NCBI GenBank assembly: GCA_021789795.1
Contig: JAJYJA010000074.1
Span: forward strand, 1-10,614
Source: Deltaproteobacteria bacterium
GTDB lineage: Bacteria > Desulfobacterota > Desulfobulbia > Desulfobulbales > VMSU01
Direction: 5' to 3'
Length of the DNA: 10,614 nt
In this document: positions 1 through 6,651 of the stretch, in pieces
Position numbering within the stretch: position 1 is the stretch's first letter
Layout: each line of letters opens with the position of its first letter
The notes under the pieces: model-generated
The model's input: only the letters and a program-made list of their open reading frames with translations
What the model was told of the DNA's origin: nothing
The model's database searches: none
Made by a program: the position numbers and the translations under genes

Positions 1-2
1 AC

Positions 3-107
3 CGCCAACGGCGCCATTCGCGCCTCGGCTATGTAGCGCCGGCCGTGTTCGCCAAAAACTTTGGCTCACAGCCAGCGTCCACTTTAAATATGAGTGTCCA
101 TTATTGA
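3..107 (+). CDS. IS3-family transposase (OrfB), C-terminal fragment
   Basis: Reading from base 3, the frame gives RQRRHSRLGYVAPAVFAKNF followed by about 14 more residues, then TGA at 105-107. The arrangement R-RRHS-LGY-(S/A)P--F is the typical C-terminal end of the DDE integrase (rve) domain of IS3-family OrfB transposases. The gene enters from outside the window, so the DDE catalytic residues and the OrfA/OrfB frameshift are not visible. The residues after KNF look unrelated to the usual family end and run to a stop inside the probable terminal inverted repeat, which is common in this family. Family assignment rests on this short motif only. Whether the complete element is intact cannot be judged from here. 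Confidence 0.7.
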   Translation, partial: RQRRHSRLGYVAPAVFAKNFGSQPASTLNMSVHY

Positions 108-119
108 CAGGACACCTCA
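91..119. repeat. Probable IS3-family right terminal inverted repeat with internal dyad
   Basis: The strand reads TGAGTGTCC, a 10-base spacer, then GGACACCTCA. The two arms are complementary apart from one bulged base, so this end can fold on itself. It overlaps the last codons and the stop of the transposase fragment. The assignment as IRR rests on position and on the TGA/GGACAC pattern; the left partner is not in the window. Confidence 0.5.
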
Positions 120-126
120 GTTCATC

Positions 127-175
127 GAAGCCTCCCTTCTCGTGACTTTGAGCGGTCCACGAGTCCGGAGGCTTC
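127..175. repeat. Nested perfect inverted repeat (two-tier hairpin)
   Basis: The outer arms GAAGCCTCC (127-135) and GGAGGCTTC (167-175) are perfectly complementary over 9 bp. The inner arms CTCGTG (139-144) and CACGAG (158-163) are perfectly complementary over 6 bp. The 3-base internal loops are symmetrical (136-138 and 164-166) and the apical loop is 13 bases. On the plus strand it is followed by AATATTTT, so it could act as a terminator for transcription leaving the transposase. The tiered architecture also resembles structured ends of mobile elements. Sequence alone does not decide between these. Confidence 0.6.
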
Positions 176-193
176 AATATTTTCCCGGAACTG

Positions 194-1222
194 TCAAACT
201 TTGGTTGTCCCCCGGCAAAGCCGGGGGTTTACCTTAAGGAAATTAAGATGAAAAAATATCATCATAATCAATAATGAGATTATTAGAGGTAAATAATAAA
301 CGCTATTGCAGCACATGACAATTGCAGAAACAGCGACAACCAGCAGAATTTGCACTTCATATGGTTGAATATAAAGACAATCAATTCCATATTTAATTCT
401 AGCTATACCAGCCTGATGAATATGATCATTTACAAAAGACAGCATGGAATTCCATATCGAATATATATTGCCACCAGAATGTAATATCGATATTGAGAAC
501 TGAAGCAAAAAAAATAAAACTGCGATAAATAAAACCGGCATTACATATATCAGCAAAGCCGATTTTTTCAATTTTCTCTTTTGTATCTTGGCGGCAGATA
601 AACAAATGACAACAAGGACTGAAAATGCAAGGGCAATCAGTTTTGTGGATACTGCCAATCCCAACGCGACACCAGATATCCATAGTTGTATTTTCAGCCA
701 TATATTTTTCGATGTTAGTTTGCATCCGCTGGCATCTAAATTTGCAAGTTCTTCTTGCCATTGTTCAAGATGATTAATGCCAGAGATCATCATGGCGGCT
801 GCTAAAATTTCTCCCAGAAAACTTGCATTCAAATATGCCAAGAGAGGCCAACATATTATCAGCAGACAGTAACCGATAAAACCTCTGATTGAATAGCTGT
901 AAACGGAACTAACCATTACAGCCCCAATGGCACCAAGCGTCAGACTGCGCCCGACATCTAATCCGAATATCTTTATCATGCCAGCCATTAGGTACTGAAC
1001 TGGGCCGTTGGTGGTTATCACCCCATTATATATTTTTGTCGGGATATATTTGCTTTGATAGGAAAATTTTCCCGCCAGGGATTGTGATACCTGGAAGTTA
1101 AAGGCATCATCAAATGCTATTGGCGTCATCCATGCGGCAGCGGAAATAACCGTGAAAAACAACAAACAAATTACAGCTCTGACAATCTTGTTACTAGAGG
1201 TATTTGGCTTTAAGTGCATCAT
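194..1222 (-). CDS. Multi-pass membrane protein, probable GT-C glycosyltransferase, C-terminally truncated
   Basis: This 342-residue protein has a short basic N-terminus and about eight hydrophobic segments (roughly 13-33, 73-87, 93-108, 113-131, 134-148, 178-209, 222-245, 289-327). The acidic pair D38-D39 (AFDDAF) after the first segment, the NGPVQYLMAGMIKIFG stretch (72-87) and a Lys-containing helix start near 194 resemble GT-C family glycosyltransferases (PMT/ArnT-like), which transfer sugars from lipid carriers at the outer membrane face. Such enzymes are usually 450-600 residues, so the C-terminal part is missing. The last ~12 residues are encoded by a GC-rich hairpin. The gene is strikingly AT-rich against its neighbours, indicating horizontal acquisition. 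No Shine-Dalgarno is evident before the ATGATG start, which lies close to a tandem repeat. It is likely a broken, non-functional remnant; the family call is moderate. Confidence 0.55.
   Translation of the reverse strand: MMHLKPNTSSNKIVRAVICLLFFTVISAAAWMTPIAFDDAFNFQVSQSLAGKFSYQSKYIPTKIYNGVITTNGPVQYLMAGMIKIFGLDVGRSLTLGAIGAVMVSSVYSYSIRGFIGYCLLIICWPLLAYLNASFLGEILAAAMMISGINHLEQWQEELANLDASGCKLTSKNIWLKIQLWISGVALGLAVSTKLIALAFSVLVVICLSAAKIQKRKLKKSALLIYVMPVLFIAVLFFLLQFSISILHSGGNIYSIWNSMLSFVNDHIHQAGIARIKYGIDCLYIQPYEVQILLVVAVSAIVMCCNSVYYLPLIISLLIMMIFFHLNFLKVNPRLCRGTTKV
209..227. repeat. GC-rich perfect hairpin, CCCCCGGC-AAA-GCCGGGGG
   Basis: Two perfectly complementary 8-bp arms (209-216 and 220-227) flank a 3-base loop, with TTTACC following on the plus strand. 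The hairpin lies inside the 3' end of the AT-rich membrane-protein gene and encodes its terminal NPRLCRG-like residues. It therefore probably marks an insertion or recombination junction rather than original coding sequence. It could double as a weak terminator, but the T-run is only three bases. Confidence 0.6.
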
Positions 1223-1232
1223 TTTATAAAGA

Positions 1233-1296
1233 GCAGTTAGGAGTCAGGTCTTGTAATAACATAGGCAGTTAGGGGTCAGGTCTTGTAATAACATAG
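1233..1296. repeat. Two tandem copies of a 32-bp direct repeat
   Basis: Copies at 1233-1264 and 1265-1296 are directly adjacent and differ at one base (A at 1242, G at 1274). Each contains GTCAGGTCTTGTAATAACAT. They sit at the border where AT-rich DNA returns to GC-rich DNA. From memory, GGGGTCAGGTCTTG-type sequences flank small Y1 (REP-associated) transposase loci in many genomes; this cannot be checked here. There are only two units and no spacers, so it is not a CRISPR array. Confidence 0.75.
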
Positions 1297-1356
1297 AGCC
1301 GGAACGCAACCGTGTGGACGCAAGATAGCCACCTAACCAGGATTCCCAGGCCCCGG
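1297..1356. other. Short gap downstream of rarA, no recognised feature
   Basis: The bases between the tandem repeat and the rarA stop codon show no strong hairpin followed by a T-run on the minus strand. No clear intrinsic terminator for the long leftward operon is therefore visible here. Confidence 0.4.
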
Positions 1357-2685
1357 TCAACCCTTTTCGTCCTTCCCGGCCCGCTGGCGCAGGATCTCCC
1401 GCCACTTGGTCAGCCGGTCCTTGACCACCGCCTCGTAGCCCCGGTTGGTGGGCTGGTAGTATCGTCGGCCCGCAAGCTCAGGCGGCAGATGTTCCTGGGT
1501 CACCAGGCCGTCCTCATGGTCGTGGGCGTACTGGTAGCCCTGGCCGTAGCCCAAGCCCTTCATCAGCCTGGTGGGGGCGTTGCGGATATGGAGCGGCACC
1601 TCCAGGCTGCCGGTCTCCCGGATGTCGTGCAGCACCTGGTTGTAGGCCCGGTAGATGGCGTTGCTCTTGGGGGCGGTGGCCAGATAGATCGCCACCTGGG
1701 CCAGGGCCAGTTCCCCCTCCGGCGACCCCAGGGTGTGATAGGCGTCCCGGCCGTGCAGGGCCAGCGCCAGGGCCTGGGGATCGGCGTTGCCGACGTCCTC
1801 AGAGGCAAAGCGGATCAGACGGCGGGCCACGTACAGCGGCTCCTCGCCCGCCGCCAGCATCCGGGCCAGCCAATAAAGCGCCCCGTCCGGGTCGCTGTCC
1901 CGCAAGCTCTTGTGCAGGGCCGAGATCAGGTTGTAGTGCTCCTCCCCGGTCTTGTCGTAACGCAGGCTGCGGCGCTGCAAGGCCTCTTCCACCGCCGCCA
2001 GGGTGATCCGGGGCCGCCCCTCCCCATCCGGCTCGGCCAGGGAGGCGGCGATCTCCAGACAGTTCAAGGCCACCCGGGCGTCGCCATCGGCCATCCTGGT
2101 CAGGTGCCGCCGGGCCGCCTCCTCCAGGATCAAGCCCCATCGTCCCAGACCGCGCTCCTGGTCGTGCAAGGCCCGCTCGATCACCTGCTCCAGCTCCTCC
2201 TCCGCCAGCGGCGAGAGCACCAGCACCCGGCAGCGAGACAAGAGCGGGGCGATGACGTTGAAGGATGGATTCTCGGTGGTGGCGCCGATTAAGATCAAGA
2301 GCCCGCTCTCCACGTGGGGCAGGAACCCGTCCTGCTGGGCCTTGTTGAAGCGGTGGATCTCGTCAACGAAGAGGACGGTCTGCGCCCCTTCCCGTTCGCG
2401 CAGCTCCTTGGCCTCGTCCACGATCCGGCGGATGTCCTTGACCCCGGAGAGCACCGCCGAAAAAAAGACGAAATGCGCCCCGCTCAGGGTGGCCAGAATC
2501 CGGGCCAGGGTGGTCTTGCCGGTGCCAGGCGGCCCCCAGAGAAGGAGCGACGGCAGGCTGCGCCGCTCGATCAGCCGGCCCAGGAGCTTGTCCCGGCCCA
2601 CCAGATGCCCCTGGCCCACGAACTCGTCCAGACTCTTGGGCCGCATCCGCTCGGCGAGCGGGGTAAGGAGGGGGGCGCCGCTCAT
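1357..2685 (-). CDS. rarA: RarA/MgsA-type AAA+ ATPase, replication-associated recombination protein A
   Basis: RarA is a homotetrameric AAA+ ATPase of the clamp-loader clade that acts on stalled replication forks and single-stranded DNA gaps with SSB. All hallmarks are present in 442 residues, the normal family length: Walker A GPPGTGKTT (51-59), Walker B VLFVDEI (104-110), sensor-1 ATTENPSF (135-142), arginine-finger region LLSRCRV (148-154) and sensor-2 region GDARVALN (201-208). The C-terminal MgsA tetramerisation domain runs from about 265, with SEDVGNADPQ (295-304) and APKSNAIYRAY (338-348). The N-terminal start MSGAPLLTPLAERMRP matches the family. The ATG overlaps the upstream stop as ATGA (2682-2685), and a GGTGA Shine-Dalgarno-like element lies 6 bases upstream, so translation is probably coupled. 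It is the last gene of the operon that starts with the FHA protein. Function assignment is secure; the link to the kinase module is inferred from position. Confidence 0.95.
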   Translation of the reverse strand: MSGAPLLTPLAERMRPKSLDEFVGQGHLVGRDKLLGRLIERRSLPSLLLWGPPGTGKTTLARILATLSGAHFVFFSAVLSGVKDIRRIVDEAKELREREGAQTVLFVDEIHRFNKAQQDGFLPHVESGLLILIGATTENPSFNVIAPLLSRCRVLVLSPLAEEELEQVIERALHDQERGLGRWGLILEEAARRHLTRMADGDARVALNCLEIAASLAEPDGEGRPRITLAAVEEALQRRSLRYDKTGEEHYNLISALHKSLRDSDPDGALYWLARMLAAGEEPLYVARRLIRFASEDVGNADPQALALALHGRDAYHTLGSPEGELALAQVAIYLATAPKSNAIYRAYNQVLHDIRETGSLEVPLHIRNAPTRLMKGLGYGQGYQYAHDHEDGLVTQEHLPPELAGRRYYQPTNRGYEAVVKDRLTKWREILRQRAGKDEKG

Positions 2686-3494
2686 CCCGGATCACCGTTA
2701 ACCAGGGCCAGCAGCCGATCGGCCAGCCGCTCGGCGGAAAAGACCAGGGACTCCAAATCGAGAAAGGCCAGCGCCTGGCGGTCGAAGAGCACCTTGACCT
2801 GGGCCGCGAACCCCTCCTCAGGGGCCGCCTCCCAGAAGATGATCTGTTGCGGGATCATGGGCAAGACCGCCACCTCCGCGGCCCGGCTGGCGCCCGAGCG
2901 GGCCACGGCCACCCCATCCACCGCCCGCCAGGCCGCCGCCAGCCGGGCCGGATCGGCCCCGGAAAAGAGCGCCGCCAGCCTCTCCTCGCAGTAGGTGGCC
3001 AGGGTCTTGACCTTGGAGATCGAGTTGGGCAGGCTCTCCAGCCCCACCCAATCGCCGCTGGGCGGCGAATCGGCCCGGCTGGCCAGGTAGTTGTAGAGGA
3101 GGATCTGATCCCGGTGATCCTCGGGCTCTCGTCCGTCAAGCAGCAGGCCGGACTTGGACACCAGCGCCTCCTGCCCGAGATAGCGGAGACGTAAGGCCGC
3201 AGGCTCGCCGGGCATGAACTCCGCCCCCAAGCGCGGGGCCAGCCGGACGAGATCAAGACCGGCGCTCTTCTCCCTTAAGGCGGCGATGAACTCCAGGTCC
3301 CGGCTTTCCTGATCCCTGGCCGCCGCCACCGGCGTCTCCGGCAGTCCGGCCCGGTCGAGAAAGGGGCAAAGCGAAAGGTCGAGCCCCGTGGCCACCACCG
3401 CCGCCCCGAAGGCCAGGCAGGTGGGCTGGCCGCACCGCCCGCAGTTGCTCATCGGGGTGCGCCGGACAATGGCCAGGGGAGTCAATCTCGTCAT
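2682..3494 (-). CDS. [4Fe-4S]-domain protein with DUF3786
   Basis: The 270-residue protein begins MTRLTPLAIVRRTPMSNCGR and carries C18, C21, C26 and C43 (Cx2Cx4Cx16C). This is the Fe4-S4 domain found in corrinoid iron-sulfur protein subunits and RnfB (PF04060-like). The remainder resembles DUF3786, a domain of unknown function common in sulfate reducers and other anaerobes; visible pieces include LRYLGQEALVSKSGLLLDGR and an ILLYNYLASR stretch. The start was placed at 3494, not further upstream, because a GGAGG site lies 7 bases before it. The longer frame would add 57 Gly/Arg/Pro-rich residues overlapping the phosphatase gene. It lies 29 bp after the phosphatase and shares ATGA with rarA. A soluble cytoplasmic redox or metal-related role is plausible; no reaction can be assigned. 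Confidence 0.85.
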   Translation of the reverse strand: MTRLTPLAIVRRTPMSNCGRCGQPTCLAFGAAVVATGLDLSLCPFLDRAGLPETPVAAARDQESRDLEFIAALREKSAGLDLVRLAPRLGAEFMPGEPAALRLRYLGQEALVSKSGLLLDGREPEDHRDQILLYNYLASRADSPPSGDWVGLESLPNSISKVKTLATYCEERLAALFSGADPARLAAAWRAVDGVAVARSGASRAAEVAVLPMIPQQIIFWEAAPEEGFAAQVKVLFDRQALAFLDLESLVFSAERLADRLLALVNGDPG

Positions 3495-3501
3495 CCCCGC
3501 C

Positions 3502-3506
3502 CCTCC
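3502..3506 (-). promoter_or_regulatory. Ribosome binding site fixing the DUF3786 gene start
   Basis: GGAGG on the minus strand, 7 bases before the ATG at 3494. It supports this start over the upstream in-frame ATG at 3665, which lies inside the phosphatase gene. Confidence 0.75.
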
Positions 3507-3523
3507 GTCTTTCGTCTTGCGAT

Positions 3524-4267
3524 TCACAAAAATCCCCCCACGGCGGTGATGTTGTCCAGTCCCCCGGCCTGGTTGGCCTCGATAACCAGCCGGTCGCAGG
3601 CCGCCTCGACCGTCGCCGCCTGGCCCAGGATGGCGGCCAGCCGGTGGTCGGGAAGCATCGACCACAGCCCGTCCGAGCAGAGCAGCACCCGATCCCCGGC
3701 CCGGACCGGAACCACCAGGCAGTCCGGGTCTTCGGGCCAGGGAAAGCCCACCGCCCGGCTCAACACCCGCCGGCCCACGCCCCCCCCGCCCAGGCCGGCG
3801 TGGGTGTGATCCGCGGTCAGCCGCGCGAGCTTAGCCCCGCTAAGCAGGTAGGCCCGGGCGTCGCCGATGTGGCTCACGTACAGCCGGCCCCGCCCCACCA
3901 GGCCCAGGACGAAGGTACAGCCCATGCCCGCCCAGTCGGGATTGGCCCCCGCCGCCTCCCGCACCTTGACGTTCATCTGTTTCATGGTCTGGATGAGCAG
4001 ATGCCGCACCGCCTCCCGGCTGTCCCCGGCCTCGCGGATGGCCTCGGGGGTAAGCAGCCGGACGACGGCCTCCACCGCCAGGCGGCTCGCCACCTCGCCT
4101 GCCCGATGCCCGCCCATGCCGTCGGCGACCAGCATCAGGTTGATCGGGGGCCGGACGGCGAAGCTATCCTCGTTGTTGGCCCGCGTCCGCCCGGTGTCGG
4201 TACGTCCGTACAGCTCCGCCTTCGACGGACGGAAGCCGGCTAGCCGCCTAAAGAAATTCCAAATCAT
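3524..4267 (-). CDS. PP2C-family Ser/Thr protein phosphatase
   Basis: This soluble metal-dependent phosphatase of 247 residues resembles bacterial Stp/PrpC/PppA enzymes, which reverse Hanks-kinase phosphorylation. Visible motifs are GRTDTGRTRANNEDSF (21-36), VADGMGGHRAGEVAS (47-61, metal ligand D49), HIGDARAYLL (133-142, D136), LLCSDGLWSML (195-205, D199) and LDNITAV (237-243, D238). All main metal-binding aspartates are present, so activity is expected. The stretch between LTADHT and the VLSRAVG element is shorter than usual and Gly-rich (156-165), implying a reduced flap. A ~19-residue extension precedes the domain. The start overlaps the kinase gene by 20 bp (4248-4267), and GGATGG/GGTGA sequences lie just upstream, so translation is probably coupled. 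It is almost certainly the partner phosphatase of the adjacent kinase. Confidence 0.93.
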   Translation of the reverse strand: MIWNFFRRLAGFRPSKAELYGRTDTGRTRANNEDSFAVRPPINLMLVADGMGGHRAGEVASRLAVEAVVRLLTPEAIREAGDSREAVRHLLIQTMKQMNVKVREAAGANPDWAGMGCTFVLGLVGRGRLYVSHIGDARAYLLSGAKLARLTADHTHAGLGGGGVGRRVLSRAVGFPWPEDPDCLVVPVRAGDRVLLCSDGLWSMLPDHRLAAILGQAATVEAACDRLVIEANQAGGLDNITAVGGFL

Positions 4268-6641
4268 GGATCACCATCCAGGCGGTGACGCCGCCATCGT
4301 TGCCGCCGGCCAGAAAGAGGTGGGGGGCGGGGCCGGGGGCCAGGCTGAGCACCCCGTCCCTCCGGGCGTCCACGGCCGGCCCGCCGAGACCGGTTTGGGC
4401 GACCCAGACCTTGATCAGATCGTCGTCGCCGGCGGTGAGGAAGTGGGAGGCGTCCGGCAGGATCAGGGCGTCGTTCACCGCCTCTTCATGGGGTTTGAGC
4501 GACTTCAGGCACTGGCCGGTACGCCGGTTCCACAGCTTGAGCATCCGGTCGGCGGCGGCGGAGACGAACCAGGCCCCGTCCCCGGAACCGGCGAGGATGG
4601 TCACCGGCAGGGCATGGGCCGCCAATTGCCGCTGGCACTCCCTGGCCCCCGGCTCCCAGAAGCAGAGACCGCCGTCCTCGTGACCCGAGACCAGGCCGTG
4701 GCGGGGGCCGGCGTTCACCAGGGAACGCACCGGCCCGCTCCGCTCCGCCGCGGCCAAGAGCTGCCGGCCGCCTAGCAGATCCACGGTCAGCAATCTGCCG
4801 CTGTCGTACCCGCAGGCGAGCGAGGAGCCGTCCGGGGAGAAGGCCAGGGCGGTGGCCTCGCCGCCGGGCGTGGCGATCCGCCGCTCAACCGGCCCGGAGG
4901 CCACCGGCAGCAACCACACCCCGTCTCCCGGCGCCGCCAGGGCCAGACACCTTCCATCCGGGCTCACCGCCAGGGCCGACACCCGGGGGAAACGGCCCAG
5001 GGTCTTGGTAGTCCGCTCCGGGCCGTAGGGCCGGATCATCACCTTGCCCTCGGTGGTGAAAAACAACAACTGGCGGCCCCCGGCCAAGAGGCGCAGCCCG
5101 GCCACCCCTCCCCTGGTCACGGCGGGCAGGGTTAAGAGCCGGACCAACCCGCGCACCCCCTTGGTCGTGGCGTGGGGCAGGAGACCCTCGTAGACCTGCT
5201 GGAGGCCAGGGTCACGGCGGAGACCAATCCGCTCCCAGGCCAGGCACAGGGCCTGATAACACTCCCGATGGCGGCCCTTGGCCAGGAGATCGGCGATGTT
5301 GCGCTGGCTGGCCAGGCGCAACTGGCCCGACCGGAACACCTCCACCGAATTCTTGGGCAGGCAGAGGACGTACTCAAGCGGACAGACCCCGGGCCCGGCC
5401 CCCTCGGCCCGGCCCGGCCCCCGCAGGGCCTGGGCCAGGGAGTCGAGCAGGGGATGGGCGGGCAGCCGGCGCCGGGCAGCCGCCAACCGCCGCTGGAGCA
5501 CCTCGCCCGGACGCTCACCCTCCCGCCAGAGGCGCAGGGTATGGTTGTAGATGGCCTCGGGCAGGCTGTCGTTGATGTCAAGCGCCCGGCCCAGGCAGCG
5601 CCCCGCCTCCTCGCTCTTGCCCAACTCCAGGAAGGACACCGCCCGGTTGTTGTAATTCTCCGCCTCGAGATCGGTGAAGTCCACCTCCATGTACGGGCAA
5701 TCCACCCGGTAAAGGGCGAGATGGGCCTGATTCAAGTCGTGGCGCAACTCCCTGAAATCCTGGTAACGACGGGCCGGGTCAACGGCCACCGCCTTGGCCA
5801 GGAGATGGACGAGGACCTCGGGAAATGGCCCCGCGCCGGGGCGGGGGGAGGGGCTGACGGTCTCGACGGGCCGCTGATTGCTGAGGTAGGGCTTCCGGCC
5901 ACAGAACATCAGCCACAGGCAGATACCAAAGGAGAAGAGGTCGCTGCGACGATCGACGGCGTGGCTGTTGACGAACTGCTCGGGCGAGGCGTAGCCGGGG
6001 GTGCCGCGGAAGCCCACCGTGTCCTGGTGGTCGGCCTTCCCGGCCAGCCCCCCCTGGTCTTGAAGATCTGGACGCCAGCGGCTCTGGACGATGCCGAAGT
6101 CGGTGATCTTGACCAGGGCGTTCTTGGTCACCAGGATATTCTGGGGTTTCAAGTCGCGGTGGATGATGCCGCTCGCGTGGGTGAACTCCATGCCGTGGCA
6201 GAGCTGGATGGCCATCGACAGGGCGGTGCGGGGGTCATGGCAGCGCCCGGCCTTAAGCCAGGAGCCGAGGTCGCCGCCATCGACGTACTCGATGAACAGG
6301 TGCGGCACCCCGTTGATGCTCAGGACGTAGTAACAGGTGGCCACGTTGGGGTGCATGCCCATCCGCACCCAACTGTCGGCCTCGGTCAGGATCCGCTGGC
6401 AGCCCTCGGGATCGGCGAGCACCTGGGCCTTGGGAACCTTGATCGCCACCGGGATCTTCCATCCCAAGTGCTGGGCGATATAGACCTTGCCCATGGCGCC
6501 GCTAGCCACCCCCTCCACCCGGTAGCGGTCGAGGATGATGTCGCCGGGCCGCCACTCGGTCTCCTGCGGCCCGGCGCCGGCAACGGGGGCCAAGGCCTGG
6601 GGGGTGGCCGGACGAAACCGGCCCATGAGCCTGTCGAGCAT
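4248..6641 (-). CDS. Hanks-type Ser/Thr protein kinase with TPR-like and C-terminal WD40 propeller
   Basis: The kinase domain covers about residues 38-308 of 797: glycine loop GVASGAMGKV (44-53), ATP lysine K68 (VAIK), helix-C Glu probably E87, catalytic loop HRDLKPQN (161-168), DFG (181-183), activation segment GTPGYASPEQ (213-222) and SDLFSFG (233-239). All catalytic residues are present, so it should be active. A TPR-like helical stretch (329-375, NNRAVSFLELGKSEEAGRCL) and a second helical region (430-500) follow. Residues ~510-797 contain about seven WD40-type blades, for example ALAFSPDGSSLACGYDSGR and LKLWNRRTGQCLKSL, enough for one beta-propeller. No transmembrane helix or PASTA domain is visible, so it is cytoplasmic and input is probably protein-based. 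The gene starts 10 bp after the FHA gene and overlaps the phosphatase gene by 20 bp. The start codon lacks a strong Shine-Dalgarno; M6 is an alternative. Confidence 0.93.
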   Translation of the reverse strand: MLDRLMGRFRPATPQALAPVAGAGPQETEWRPGDIILDRYRVEGVASGAMGKVYIAQHLGWKIPVAIKVPKAQVLADPEGCQRILTEADSWVRMGMHPNVATCYYVLSINGVPHLFIEYVDGGDLGSWLKAGRCHDPRTALSMAIQLCHGMEFTHASGIIHRDLKPQNILVTKNALVKITDFGIVQSRWRPDLQDQGGLAGKADHQDTVGFRGTPGYASPEQFVNSHAVDRRSDLFSFGICLWLMFCGRKPYLSNQRPVETVSPSPRPGAGPFPEVLVHLLAKAVAVDPARRYQDFRELRHDLNQAHLALYRVDCPYMEVDFTDLEAENYNNRAVSFLELGKSEEAGRCLGRALDINDSLPEAIYNHTLRLWREGERPGEVLQRRLAAARRRLPAHPLLDSLAQALRGPGRAEGAGPGVCPLEYVLCLPKNSVEVFRSGQLRLASQRNIADLLAKGRHRECYQALCLAWERIGLRRDPGLQQVYEGLLPHATTKGVRGLVRLLTLPAVTRGGVAGLRLLAGGRQLLFFTTEGKVMIRPYGPERTTKTLGRFPRVSALAVSPDGRCLALAAPGDGVWLLPVASGPVERRIATPGGEATALAFSPDGSSLACGYDSGRLLTVDLLGGRQLLAAAERSGPVRSLVNAGPRHGLVSGHEDGGLCFWEPGARECQRQLAAHALPVTILAGSGDGAWFVSAAADRMLKLWNRRTGQCLKSLKPHEEAVNDALILPDASHFLTAGDDDLIKVWVAQTGLGGPAVDARRDGVLSLAPGPAPHLFLAGGNDGGVTAWMVIHDLEFL

Positions 6642-6651
6642 GGGCCGGAGA

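Larger units (their letters stand above)
1..119 (+). mobile_element. Right end of an IS3-family insertion sequence (partial)
   Basis: The segment joins the transposase C-terminus to a probable terminal inverted repeat ending in ...CCTCA at 119. Read inward, the end begins TGAGGTGTCC and contains AATGGACAC, matching the TGA...GGACAC style of many IS3-family ends. The left end and most of the element lie outside the window. No target duplication can be identified with only one end present, so the boundary at 119 is an estimate. Confidence 0.55.

Noticed and set aside
209..230. Intrinsic terminator of the leftward membrane-protein gene
   Set aside because: On the minus strand the stem lies inside the reading frame and is followed by ACAACC, not a T-run.
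120..230. Integron attC site
   Set aside because: The hairpins lack the RYYYAAC/GTTRRRY core pair in the expected positions and there is no integrase or cassette series.
426..773. Short open frames inside the AT-rich membrane-protein gene on both strands
   Set aside because: They overlap the longer frame that has coherent membrane segments, and they have no domain signal.
1233..1296. CRISPR array
   Set aside because: Only two units, directly adjacent with no spacers, and no cas genes.
1312..2292. A 326-codon open frame on the plus strand opposite rarA
   Set aside because: It is antisense to a gene with full AAA+ motifs and shows only composition-driven sequence.
3495..3665. Extended N-terminus of the DUF3786 protein
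   Set aside because: The extra 57 residues are Gly/Arg/Pro-rich, overlap the phosphatase gene, and a strong GGAGG site supports the start at 3494.
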